Shown piece after piece: positions 57,336 to 64,000 of a stretch of DNA of 64,000 nt. This DNA comes from DATKKG01 sp964475215 (GTDB lineage: Archaea > Thermoproteota > Nitrososphaeria > Conexivisphaerales > DTJL01). The notes below the pieces were generated by a model. The model was not told where the DNA came from, made no database searches, and saw only the letters and a list, made by a program, of their open reading frames with translations. The DNA is taken from positions 91,567 through 155,566 of the forward strand of contig CAYYVT010000187.1 of assembly GCA_964475215.1 (NCBI GenBank). The letters are read 5' to 3'. Each line of letters starts with the position of its first letter. Within the stretch, counting starts at the first letter, position 1. The translations under genes and the position numbers were made by a program.

Positions 57336-59288
57336 ATGGGCTGGTGGGAGAAGGTCATGACGGGGATGGGGCCTCCGCGAATGCGCGTCTTCAGGCACAC
57401 CCTACTCACGGATTATGACGTCTACCTGTACAGGGAGGGGAAGCATACCTCCATCTGGGAGAAGTTCGGCTCACATCCGCTCGAGCTGCAGGGCGAGCCA
57501 GGAGTCTACTTTTCGGTGTGGGCGCCTTCTGCTGCCAGCGTCTCCGTCATGGGCGACTTTAACGACTGGAGGAGAGAGGAGCTCATGCTCCTTCCCAGGA
57601 CCGACGGCTCCGGGATATGGGAAGGCTTCGTCGCTGGCGTGAAGGTTGGGGACCTGTACAAGTATTACATCGTCTCTAACAGCGGCTACAGGGCCGCGAA
57701 GGGGGACCCTTACTGCGCTAGATGGGAACTCCCCCCCAGGACGGCCTCTGTGGTGTGGAAACTCGACTATGAATGGAAGGACGGCGCCTGGATGAACGCG
57801 CGAGGCGGCAGGGACCTTCTTTCCTGTCCTCTATCGATCTACGAAGTCCACCTTGGCTCCTGGAGAAGGCCTTCTGGCCCCAATGTGCTGCCTAACTATG
57901 CTTCGATCGCCGACGACCTCTCCAGTTACGTCTCCGACATGGGCTTCACGCACGTCGAGCTGCTCCCCATAATGGAGCATCCATTCTATGCCTCTTGGGG
58001 GTATCAGGCTTTGGGGTACTTCGCTCCGACAAGCCGATACGGAACTCCGCAGGACCTGATGGCCTTCGTTGATCGCATGCACCAGCGGGGCATAGGCGTC
58101 ATCTTCGACTGGGTTCCCTCCCACTTCCCGAGGGACGAACATGGAATGGGCTACTTCGACGGCACTCACCTATACGAATACGGGGACCCCAGGAAGATGG
58201 TGCACCCCGACTGGGCCAGCTTCGTGTTCGACTATGGGAGGACGGAGGTCCGCTCCTTCCTGCTCAGCAGTGCGGCCTTTTGGTTGAGGAACTATCACGC
58301 CGATGCCCTTCGTGTTGACGCGGTTGCATCGATGCTCTACTTGGACTACTCTCGGAAGCCGGGAGAGTGGGCACCCAACGTCAATGGTGGTAGGGAGAAC
58401 CTTGAAGCCGTGTCCTTCCTCAAGGACCTGAACAAGATGGTCTATGCCTCCTTCCCCGGAGCCCAGACGATCGCCGAAGAATCCACAGCGTGGCCGATGG
58501 TCTCGCGCCCCACCGACGTGGGGGGGCTTGGCTTCGGTATGAAATGGAACTTAGGGTGGATGCACGACACGCTCGAGTACCTCTCGAAGGACCCGGTCCA
58601 TAGGAAGCACCTGCACGACAAGGTGACCTTCAGCATCTGGTACGCATTCGCAGAGAACTTCATCCTTCCTCTTTCCCATGATGAGGTGGTGCACGGAAAG
58701 GGCTCGTTGATCAACAAGATGCCTGGTGACGAGTGGCAGCGTTTCGCCAACCTCCGGCTTCTCTTCGGCTATATGTTCTCTCATCCGGGCAAGAAGCTCC
58801 TTTTCATGGGAGACGAGTTCGCGCAGGGCGCTGAGTGGAACCACGACTCGCAGCTTGAATGGGGCCTCACGAAGAAGCCCTTCAATGATGGCGTTAGACG
58901 CTGGGTAAAGGACCTCAATCACCTCTGCTCCAGGGAGCCGTCTCTTTACCTACTCGACTTCTCGGCGGGTGGGTTCGAATGGATGGACCTAGCGGACCGA
59001 AGCAGTAGCATAATCAGCTTCCTCAGGAGATCAGGGAACGAACATGATGACATCCTTGTTGCATGCAACTTCACGCCTGTGCCCAGATTCAACTACGCGA
59101 TGCCTGCGCCCCGAGCAGGCGTGTGGAGAGAACTCCTCAACAGTGACGGGAAGGAGTACGGTGGCAGCGGGGTGGGGAATTTGGGTCGGGTCAAGGCCAC
59201 TAGGCATAGCTCGTCTAGGACCGGATACGCTGCCAAGCTTACGCTCCCGCCACTGGGCATACTCCTCTTGAAAGGCGGCGAGGCGTAG
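57336..59288 (+). CDS. glgB: 1,4-alpha-glucan branching enzyme (GH13)
   Basis: Creates alpha-1,6 branches in glycogen. 650 residues: a CBM48 domain (VYFSVWAPSAASVSVMGDFN), IYEVHLGSWRRPSG, GVIFDWVPSHFPRD, the nucleophile in ALRVDAVASMLYLDYSR, the acid in TIAEES, and PLSHDEVVHGKGSL. All four GH13 regions are intact. Typical GlgB length. Likely co-transcribed with treS. Confidence 0.96.
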   Translation: MGWWEKVMTGMGPPRMRVFRHTLLTDYDVYLYREGKHTSIWEKFGSHPLELQGEPGVYFSVWAPSAASVSVMGDFNDWRREELMLLPRTDGSGIWEGFVAGVKVGDLYKYYIVSNSGYRAAKGDPYCARWELPPRTASVVWKLDYEWKDGAWMNARGGRDLLSCPLSIYEVHLGSWRRPSGPNVLPNYASIADDLSSYVSDMGFTHVELLPIMEHPFYASWGYQALGYFAPTSRYGTPQDLMAFVDRMHQRGIGVIFDWVPSHFPRDEHGMGYFDGTHLYEYGDPRKMVHPDWASFVFDYGRTEVRSFLLSSAAFWLRNYHADALRVDAVASMLYLDYSRKPGEWAPNVNGGRENLEAVSFLKDLNKMVYASFPGAQTIAEESTAWPMVSRPTDVGGLGFGMKWNLGWMHDTLEYLSKDPVHRKHLHDKVTFSIWYAFAENFILPLSHDEVVHGKGSLINKMPGDEWQRFANLRLLFGYMFSHPGKKLLFMGDEFAQGAEWNHDSQLEWGLTKKPFNDGVRRWVKDLNHLCSREPSLYLLDFSAGGFEWMDLADRSSSIISFLRRSGNEHDDILVACNFTPVPRFNYAMPAPRAGVWRELLNSDGKEYGGSGVGNLGRVKATRHSSSRTGYAAKLTLPPLGILLLKGGEA

Positions 59289-59346
59289 GAGGCGACGTCA
59301 TTTCGCCATTTCCGATTTAAGGAGGGACTTGCAGGACTGAGAGAGC

Positions 59347-60873
59347 TTGGCTAGTCCTCACCACTTTGTCTGCATTCATGGTCACTTCTACCAGCCCCCA
59401 AGGGAGAACCCATGGACGGGTAAGATCGACATTCAGCCGTCTGCTAGCCCCTTCCACGATTGGAATCAACGAATCACGAGCGAGTGCTATGCTCCAAACG
59501 CGTCCGCCAGGGTGCTAGGGCCCTCGGGCGCTGTAGGGGAGACAATCGACAACTACTCCCTCATCAGCTTCGACTTCGGCCCGACCCTGCTCAGCTGGAT
59601 GAAGGAGGCGGCGCTCAACACGTATCTGGACGTCCTGAAAGCGGATAGGATGAGCGCCGCTCGGTTCTCCGGCCATGGCTCTGCCATGGCCCAAGCTTAC
59701 AACCACGTCATCATTCCCTTGGCCGACGCGAGGACGAGGAAAACCCAGATCACCTGGGGGATGACCGACTTCGAAAGGCGCTTCCGGAGGGCGGCGGAAG
59801 GGATGTGGCTCCCTGAGACGGCCGCCGATACCATGACGTTGGAGGCGCTCGCCGACGAAGGTGTCAAGTACACAGTGCTATCGCCCTTCCAGGCCCGAAG
59901 GACGCGATCCGAAGGCTCCTACGGCTGGGTCGATGTAGTCGGCGGAAAGATTGACACCAAGAAACCCTACATCGTCCCCCTTCCTTCGGGAAGGGAGTTT
60001 ACCGTCTTCTTCTACGACGGCACCATCTCGCATGGCATAGCGTTCGGCCAGCTCCTAGACGATGGCCAGTCCCTTGTGGACGCACTTCGGTCGGCGTTCT
60101 CCAAGGACGAGGGCCCGCAGCTGGTCAGCGTCGCGACGGACGGGGAAACATACGGGCACCACCACAAGTTCGGGGAGATGGCCCTCGCCTACTGTCTAAG
60201 ACACATACAGGAGGGAGACGAGGTGCACCTGACGAATTATAGCGAATACCTGGCCCGAAACCATCCAAGGGACTACGTCGAAATAATTGACCCCAGCTCT
60301 TGGAGTTGCCCCCATGGGGTGGATAGGTGGAAGGGGGGCTGCTCCTGTGGCTCGTCGGGGAGTCCCTCCTGGAGCTCAGAGTGGAGGACCACTCTCCGAT
60401 CCAGCATGGATTGGCTCAGGGACAGGCTGGCCCTGCTCTATGCCGAAGAGGGCCCACGTTACATGTCGGATCCGTGGCGAGCGGTGGACGATTACGCTTC
60501 GACCTTCTTCGCGGACGGTGTAGGCTTCGAACGCTTCCTGAACGAGCACATGAAACCAGGGCAAGGAAAGGCCCGGCCAACTGTCGTCAAGCTGCTCCAG
60601 ATGGAGCATCTAGCTCAACTCATGTACACGAGCTGTGCTTGGTTCTTCGAAGACATTTCACGCATCGAGTCGAAGCAGGTCATTGCGTACGCCATCCGGG
60701 CGGCCCAGCTGGCGACGGAGGTTTCGCAGTCCGACCTAGTTTCGGCGTTCGCTAAGATGCTTTATGTCTGCAAGCCGAACAACCCCAATTACCCTGACGG
60801 GAAGAGCGTAGTGGACGAAGTTTTGGGAATGGCTCCAGGGGTAGGATCTGTCACCGAGGGCATGCAGGTTTGA
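59347..60873 (+). CDS. GH57-family glycoside hydrolase (DUF3536-type)
   Basis: 508 residues: N-terminal CIHGHFYQPPRENPW with the GH57 His pair, FDFGPTLLSW, the catalytic glutamate region GMWLPETAADTMTL, and VSVATDGETYGHHHKFGE with the acid/base Asp. The C-terminal half has the DUF3536 helical domain and a Cys/Ser-rich loop (KGGCSCGSSGS). The family includes amylases and branching or amylopullulanase-type enzymes. TTG 59347 is about 27 bases after CGATTTAAG; AAGGAGGG in that box may also bind ribosomes. Confidence 0.88.
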   Translation: MASPHHFVCIHGHFYQPPRENPWTGKIDIQPSASPFHDWNQRITSECYAPNASARVLGPSGAVGETIDNYSLISFDFGPTLLSWMKEAALNTYLDVLKADRMSAARFSGHGSAMAQAYNHVIIPLADARTRKTQITWGMTDFERRFRRAAEGMWLPETAADTMTLEALADEGVKYTVLSPFQARRTRSEGSYGWVDVVGGKIDTKKPYIVPLPSGREFTVFFYDGTISHGIAFGQLLDDGQSLVDALRSAFSKDEGPQLVSVATDGETYGHHHKFGEMALAYCLRHIQEGDEVHLTNYSEYLARNHPRDYVEIIDPSSWSCPHGVDRWKGGCSCGSSGSPSWSSEWRTTLRSSMDWLRDRLALLYAEEGPRYMSDPWRAVDDYASTFFADGVGFERFLNEHMKPGQGKARPTVVKLLQMEHLAQLMYTSCAWFFEDISRIESKQVIAYAIRAAQLATEVSQSDLVSAFAKMLYVCKPNNPNYPDGKSVVDEVLGMAPGVGSVTEGMQV

Positions 60874-60931
60874 GAAGATAGGCCCAAGCCATCGTCCAGT
60901 GCGACCGCCGACTTAACCCAAAGGACAGGGC

Positions 60932-62698
60932 TCAGGAGGCCCTGGCGTACCATTTGGCAAGATACTCTCTGGCCATCCTGTATGTGTTGAACCTTGGCCC
61001 AACCGTCGCTATGGAGGCCTTGCACATCCTGAGCCAACCCTCCTTGTTGCTATAATAGAGCGGCAATACATCGCGGGCTAGGCGAACGTAGAGGTCCTTT
61101 GAATCTTCGGCGTCGTCGGACTCTGAAAGGTCGTCCCAAGCGGGCCTCTTCCCTATCCCCCATCCGTTGACGCGGTCTACTCCCCCCTCCAGCCACCAAC
61201 CATCCCACGTGCTCAGGTTGAGAACTCCGTTCATGGCCGCCTTCATTCCGCTGGTGCCGCTCGCCTCCAGGGGCCGCCTGGGGTTGTTCAGCCAAAGGTC
61301 ACAGCCCGAAACCAGCACCTTCGCCAAATCGATGCTGTAGTCCTCCATGAAGGCCACCTTCACTTTGCCCGTCCTCTTCATGACGATGGACGCCTGTTCG
61401 AGTATCTGCGCCAGGTCTCTCTTCCCCACATCGTCGTCCGGATGGGCCTTTCCGGCGAAGACGATCTGCAAGCTCCCGACGGTGTCGCAAATGGTGGCCA
61501 GTTTGGCCGGATCTCCCAACACCAGGCCGTTTCTCTTGTACGACGTGATCCTCTTTGCGATGCCTATCGTAAGTGGTTCTTGGGTGAAGCCTGCTTTGCT
61601 ACTAGCATTAGCCAAGTAGATCAACCTGCCCTTGGCAGCATCATGGGCCTTGGCCAGTTCGGACGAAGGAATTTCGTAGGCGTTGGCCAAGAGCGATGGG
61701 TCCGAGCTCCAGAGTGGCAGATACCTGTCAAAGAGGCGTTTCATGTCTTCGCCGACCCATCTCCTATGATACACGCCATTCGTTACATGATCCACGTCGC
61801 TTTTCATCAGGATTGCCTTCGAAACATACTCGTGCTTCAGGGAGACAGCATTGGTGAGGCAGCTATACTTGTACGCCAGCTTGGACAGGTTGAGGACGCC
61901 ATCAGCGACTTCGCTCCGCCAGTCAATCCAGTCGTACTTCTTCATCATATCTTGGACCAGCGCGAGGGGGAAGGCATCGTGGCCACCCGCCACTGGCGTG
62001 TGCGTAGTGAACATGCAGCGCCTCCGAACCTCCTTGAGCGACTTGAACTCCTTCAACATCTCTACGATGAGGAGTGCCGCGTGACTCTCATTCATCATAT
62101 AGAGGTCCGCGGCGTAGCCGAGGGCCTTAAGGGCCCGATAGCCGCCTACGCCAAGGAGGATCTCCTGTAGCAGCCTCTCTGCCCCTACGCTTTGGTAGAG
62201 CTTGTCGGTCGCCGCCCGAAAGGCAGGAGAGTTCTCAGGAAGGTCGGTGTCCAGAAAGAGGACCGGCACATCCCTCTCACCCCGGACGGTGTATTGCCAG
62301 AGCTTCACCTTCATCACTTGGCTTCCGACTTCGAGCTGTACGGTCTGAGGTAGGGGCGTCAGCTTCTCCTTGAACTGCCAGTGGAAATCCAAGTCCTGCT
62401 GCTGGCCGCCAGGGCCGATCTTCTGCTTCGTGTATCCGGCCTTGTATAGTAGGGTGACGAAGACCGATGGGATGCCGAGGTCTGCAAACGTGTATGCAGT
62501 ATCCCCGGCCAGCACACCCAGGCCTCCCGCGTAAGTAGGAATGTCGCTTTCCAGCCCAATCTCCATTACGAAGTAGGCTACTGACAAAGGACTCCCCTCG
62601 GCAAGGCCGCTAGATTGCAATTCAGCATAGCTATATCCGTTGTCCCCCTTCAGAGCTGAAGGCGCTGGCGCTACGATGCCACTGGGCAGCCGCCTCAT
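60932..62698 (-). CDS. glgP: Alpha-glucan (glycogen) phosphorylase, GT35
   Basis: Releases glucose-1-phosphate from alpha-1,4-glucans. 588 residues, the short archaeal/thermophile form. Motifs: AYFVMEIGLESDIPTYAGGL, MNESHAALL, TTHTPVAGGHDAF, IAKRITSYKRNGL, and the PLP-lysine segment NNPRRPLEASGTSGMKAAMN. ATG at 62698; no clear promoter box in the 60-bp gap upstream. It converges on the GH57 gene. Confidence 0.95.
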   Translation of the reverse strand: MRRLPSGIVAPAPSALKGDNGYSYAELQSSGLAEGSPLSVAYFVMEIGLESDIPTYAGGLGVLAGDTAYTFADLGIPSVFVTLLYKAGYTKQKIGPGGQQQDLDFHWQFKEKLTPLPQTVQLEVGSQVMKVKLWQYTVRGERDVPVLFLDTDLPENSPAFRAATDKLYQSVGAERLLQEILLGVGGYRALKALGYAADLYMMNESHAALLIVEMLKEFKSLKEVRRRCMFTTHTPVAGGHDAFPLALVQDMMKKYDWIDWRSEVADGVLNLSKLAYKYSCLTNAVSLKHEYVSKAILMKSDVDHVTNGVYHRRWVGEDMKRLFDRYLPLWSSDPSLLANAYEIPSSELAKAHDAAKGRLIYLANASSKAGFTQEPLTIGIAKRITSYKRNGLVLGDPAKLATICDTVGSLQIVFAGKAHPDDDVGKRDLAQILEQASIVMKRTGKVKVAFMEDYSIDLAKVLVSGCDLWLNNPRRPLEASGTSGMKAAMNGVLNLSTWDGWWLEGGVDRVNGWGIGKRPAWDDLSESDDAEDSKDLYVRLARDVLPLYYSNKEGWLRMCKASIATVGPRFNTYRMAREYLAKWYARAS

Positions 62699-62759
62699 TT
62701 GCCGTGCCGACGGCCCCAGTCACTTCGCGCGGACGTCTTGGTCGGGTCGCCATTCCAAC

Positions 62760-62993
62760 CTAGAGGAATATGAGGAGGTACTCCAGGGCGCCCTTCCCAT
62801 ATGCAAGCTGTATCTGTCTATTTACGAAGTCTTCTCCCTTGCTCTTCTGGTACTCGGCTAGGACTCCGTCTATCATCTTGATATTGTTCAGGGTTGTCTC
62901 CACAAGCTCACGGGGCGTCTGGGTGATACCCTTCTGCTCAAGCGCCGCAGTCATCAGCTCAGTCAGTTTCGCGCCTCTTTCGTCGACGGCCAT
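62760..62993 (-). CDS. Small helical protein of unknown function (77 residues)
   Basis: From the ATG at 62993: MAVDERGAKLTELMTAALEQ, then PRELVETTLNNIKMIDGVLA and YGKGALEYLLIFL. All-helical, soluble, no Cys. A very strong AAAAATATATTTTT box (63017-63034) lies about 32 bases upstream, suggesting high expression from a leaderless mRNA. The frame to 63056 would cover that promoter. Family not recognised. Confidence 0.7.
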   Translation of the reverse strand: MAVDERGAKLTELMTAALEQKGITQTPRELVETTLNNIKMIDGVLAEYQKSKGEDFVNRQIQLAYGKGALEYLLIFL

Positions 62994-63016
62994 GAAAGAT
63001 CTCCGCTCCTCCGTAA

Positions 63017-63034
63017 CGCCACAAAAATATATTT
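63017..63034 (-). promoter_or_regulatory. Strong TATA box of the 77-residue protein gene
   Basis: CAAAAATATATTTTTTTC is the most AT-rich block in the window, centred about 32 bases before the ATG at 62993. Its near-symmetry would also allow plus-strand use, but no plus-strand gene follows. Confidence 0.6.
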
Positions 63035-63150
63035 TTTTCGAAATGTCCTTACCCACAGCAGGAACGACTTCATTGGAGAAGGATGGGAATTACCGAAGGG
63101 AACGAACTCGCTGTTCCCGTCTAATGGAGAGGAGGGCGCCCTTAACCATG

Positions 63151-63579
63151 CTACATGGGTTCGCTCGCATATCTGGCGTAGGCAACCCGGGTTAGCTCGT
63201 CAGCTTCCTGGTTCATTTCACGTGGGATCCAGACGAAGTCCAGAGACTTGAACGTCTCGGCCAACTTCTTAGCCTCCTTGAACTTCTCCAGATACGCTCC
63301 CTTCTTGACCTTCCATCTGCCGGCCATCTGGTTCACCAGCAGCTGTGAATCAGACATTACGTTCACACTTCCTGCTGAATACTCCCGCACGGCAAGTAGC
63401 CCCTGAATCAGCGCTTCGTACTCTGCGAAGTTGTTGGTGACCAACCTACCTGCTAGGCCGCACCCCTCTTTGAGTTTCATGCCTTCCTTGTAGACGACGA
63501 ATCCATAGGTGCCCGTCCCCGGGTTCCTCGGCTCCGCCAGCCCGTCGATGAAAACTTCTATCAAGTCGAGGTCACCCAA
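63151..63579 (-). CDS. RNase HI-family nuclease
   Basis: 142 residues with the RNase H fold and its acidic residues: Asp in VFIDGLAEPRNPGTGTYG, Glu in TNNFAEYEALIQGL, Asp in VMSDSQLLVNQM and Asp in NQEADELTRVA. It degrades RNA in RNA:DNA hybrids; archaeal type 1 forms may also cut double-stranded RNA. The start overlaps the upstream membrane protein stop by eight bases. Confidence 0.92.
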   Translation of the reverse strand: MGDLDLIEVFIDGLAEPRNPGTGTYGFVVYKEGMKLKEGCGLAGRLVTNNFAEYEALIQGLLAVREYSAGSVNVMSDSQLLVNQMAGRWKVKKGAYLEKFKEAKKLAETFKSLDFVWIPREMNQEADELTRVAYARYASEPM

Positions 63580-63997
63580 GCGGAGGTCCTTTCTGGCGTG
63601 AGACCACCGACAAGTACGCGGCTAACATGCTAGCGAGGAGCGCCCCTCCTACCCAGGTCGTCTCATAAAAGACCGAAACCATGGGACCACTCGCTGTGAG
63701 CGAGTCGATCGAAAGGGCTTGGCCGACGAACTTGGGGTATATCAGTGGCTGGAGCGAGAAGACAATGACGCCAAGTATCGCGGTGAAAACGGCCTTGTTC
63801 GTCAGTCTCTTCGTCAAGATATCATAATCCTTGTCGGCATGGCGAATCGACAGGAACTCCGCGGCGACGATTGTCACGACAAGAGCAATGCTCGTAGCCA
63901 CGATGGTTATGTGAGAGGCTATCGTGAACGCGAAAAGGAACTTGTCGAAGCCAGTCATCGTGCCAAACGGGGGAATCATTTGCGTCACTACATCCAC
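63572..63997 (-). CDS. Membrane protein at window edge (possible N-terminal extension outside)
   Basis: 141 residues with four TM helices. GFDKFLFAFTIASHITIVAT and a following EFLSIRHADKDYDILTKRLT recall the first helices and loop of cytochrome bd subunit I, but the protein is far too short and lacks its other heme ligands. The ATG is three bases from the window end, so the true start could lie outside. It is co-transcribed with the RNase HI-like gene. Confidence 0.55.
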   Translation of the reverse strand: MDVVTQMIPPFGTMTGFDKFLFAFTIASHITIVATSIALVVTIVAAEFLSIRHADKDYDILTKRLTNKAVFTAILGVIVFSLQPLIYPKFVGQALSIDSLTASGPMVSVFYETTWVGGALLASMLAAYLSVVSRQKGPPLG

Positions 63998-64000
63998 GAC

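Noticed and set aside
61442..62170. 242-codon plus-strand ORF
   Set aside because: Antisense to the conserved GlgP reading frame; it shows no motif of its own. The same applies to 7637-8275 (lysA), 39009-39791 (shifted frame of the fusion gene) and 43672-44238 (nrdJ).
1..64000. CRISPR arrays, insertion sequences, integrase/att sites, rRNA genes
   Set aside because: No regularly spaced repeats, transposase or integrase motifs, tRNA-fragment duplications or rRNA-like blocks were seen on either strand.

Overview
The window is archaeal and most likely from a TACK-lineage organism (Thermoproteota/Nitrososphaeria- or Bathyarchaeia-like; the placement is inference). Support comes from archaeal or TACK-typical genes: aTrm56, TFE, aMBF1, archaeal NAC, archaeal ribosomal protein L12/P1, TiaS, Tsr3, an archaeal RNase P RNA, an intron-containing initiator tRNA and LysW-carrier amino-acid synthesis. 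Many start codons (often TTG or GTG) lie 23-33 bp after a TATA box, which implies widespread leaderless mRNAs. No rRNA, CRISPR array, insertion sequence or prophage is visible.

Layout. 1-5.2 kb: a partial threonine aldolase, a rhomboid protease, an MscS channel, a DUF998 membrane protein and a PAP2-type membrane enzyme. 5.2-11.7 kb (minus): a tightly overlapping lysine operon dapA-dapB-lysC-lysA-dapL-asd. 11.8-20.4 kb: the arginine side, with argH and an ACT-domain regulator (minus) diverging from argG-lysW-lysX-lysY-lysZ-lysJ-lysK (plus). With a DAP route next door, the LysW pathway here probably makes ornithine/arginine. 20.4-24.6 kb: an ABC exporter, ribosomal L12, a cupredoxin-like surface protein and small unknowns. 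24.7-28.3 kb: indolepyruvate oxidoreductase iorAB and a D-2-hydroxyacid dehydrogenase. 28.35-32.5 kb: RNase P RNA, tsr3, a solo Lrp domain, a trans-sulfuration enzyme, tiaS, the initiator tRNA and a tiny zinc-finger gene. 32.7-38.5 kb: a form-II CoxMSL/xanthine-dehydrogenase-type hydroxylase with coxG, an M28 peptidase and a YhfC-like protein.

38.5-45.1 kb is the most unusual part. It holds a degenerate Nudix protein, a fusion of a P-loop kinase-like domain with a nucleoside deoxyribosyltransferase-like domain, tRNA-Pro, and a 678-residue protein joining an ArsR-like HTH, an ATP-cone and a catalytically dead anaerobic ribonucleotide reductase (NrdD) body. This last gene converges on nrdJ, the active B12-dependent reductase. 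The dead NrdD looks like a nucleotide-sensing regulator, and a 10-bp-arm inverted repeat lies just upstream of the nrdJ promoter.

45.1-53.7 kb: information-processing genes (NAC, PUA protein, aMBF1, HflX, aTrm56, TFE), a GH3-family acyl-adenylating enzyme, several zinc-ribbon membrane proteins and a methyltransferase. 53.7-62.7 kb: a glycogen/trehalose island (GT4 synthase, TreS, GlgB, GH57, glucan phosphorylase). 62.7-64 kb: a small unknown, an RNase HI-like protein and a membrane protein at the edge. A recurring feature is a tiny leaderless ORF overlapping, or ending next to, the start of the next gene (MscS, PAP2, ABC ATPase, IorA, dead NrdD).
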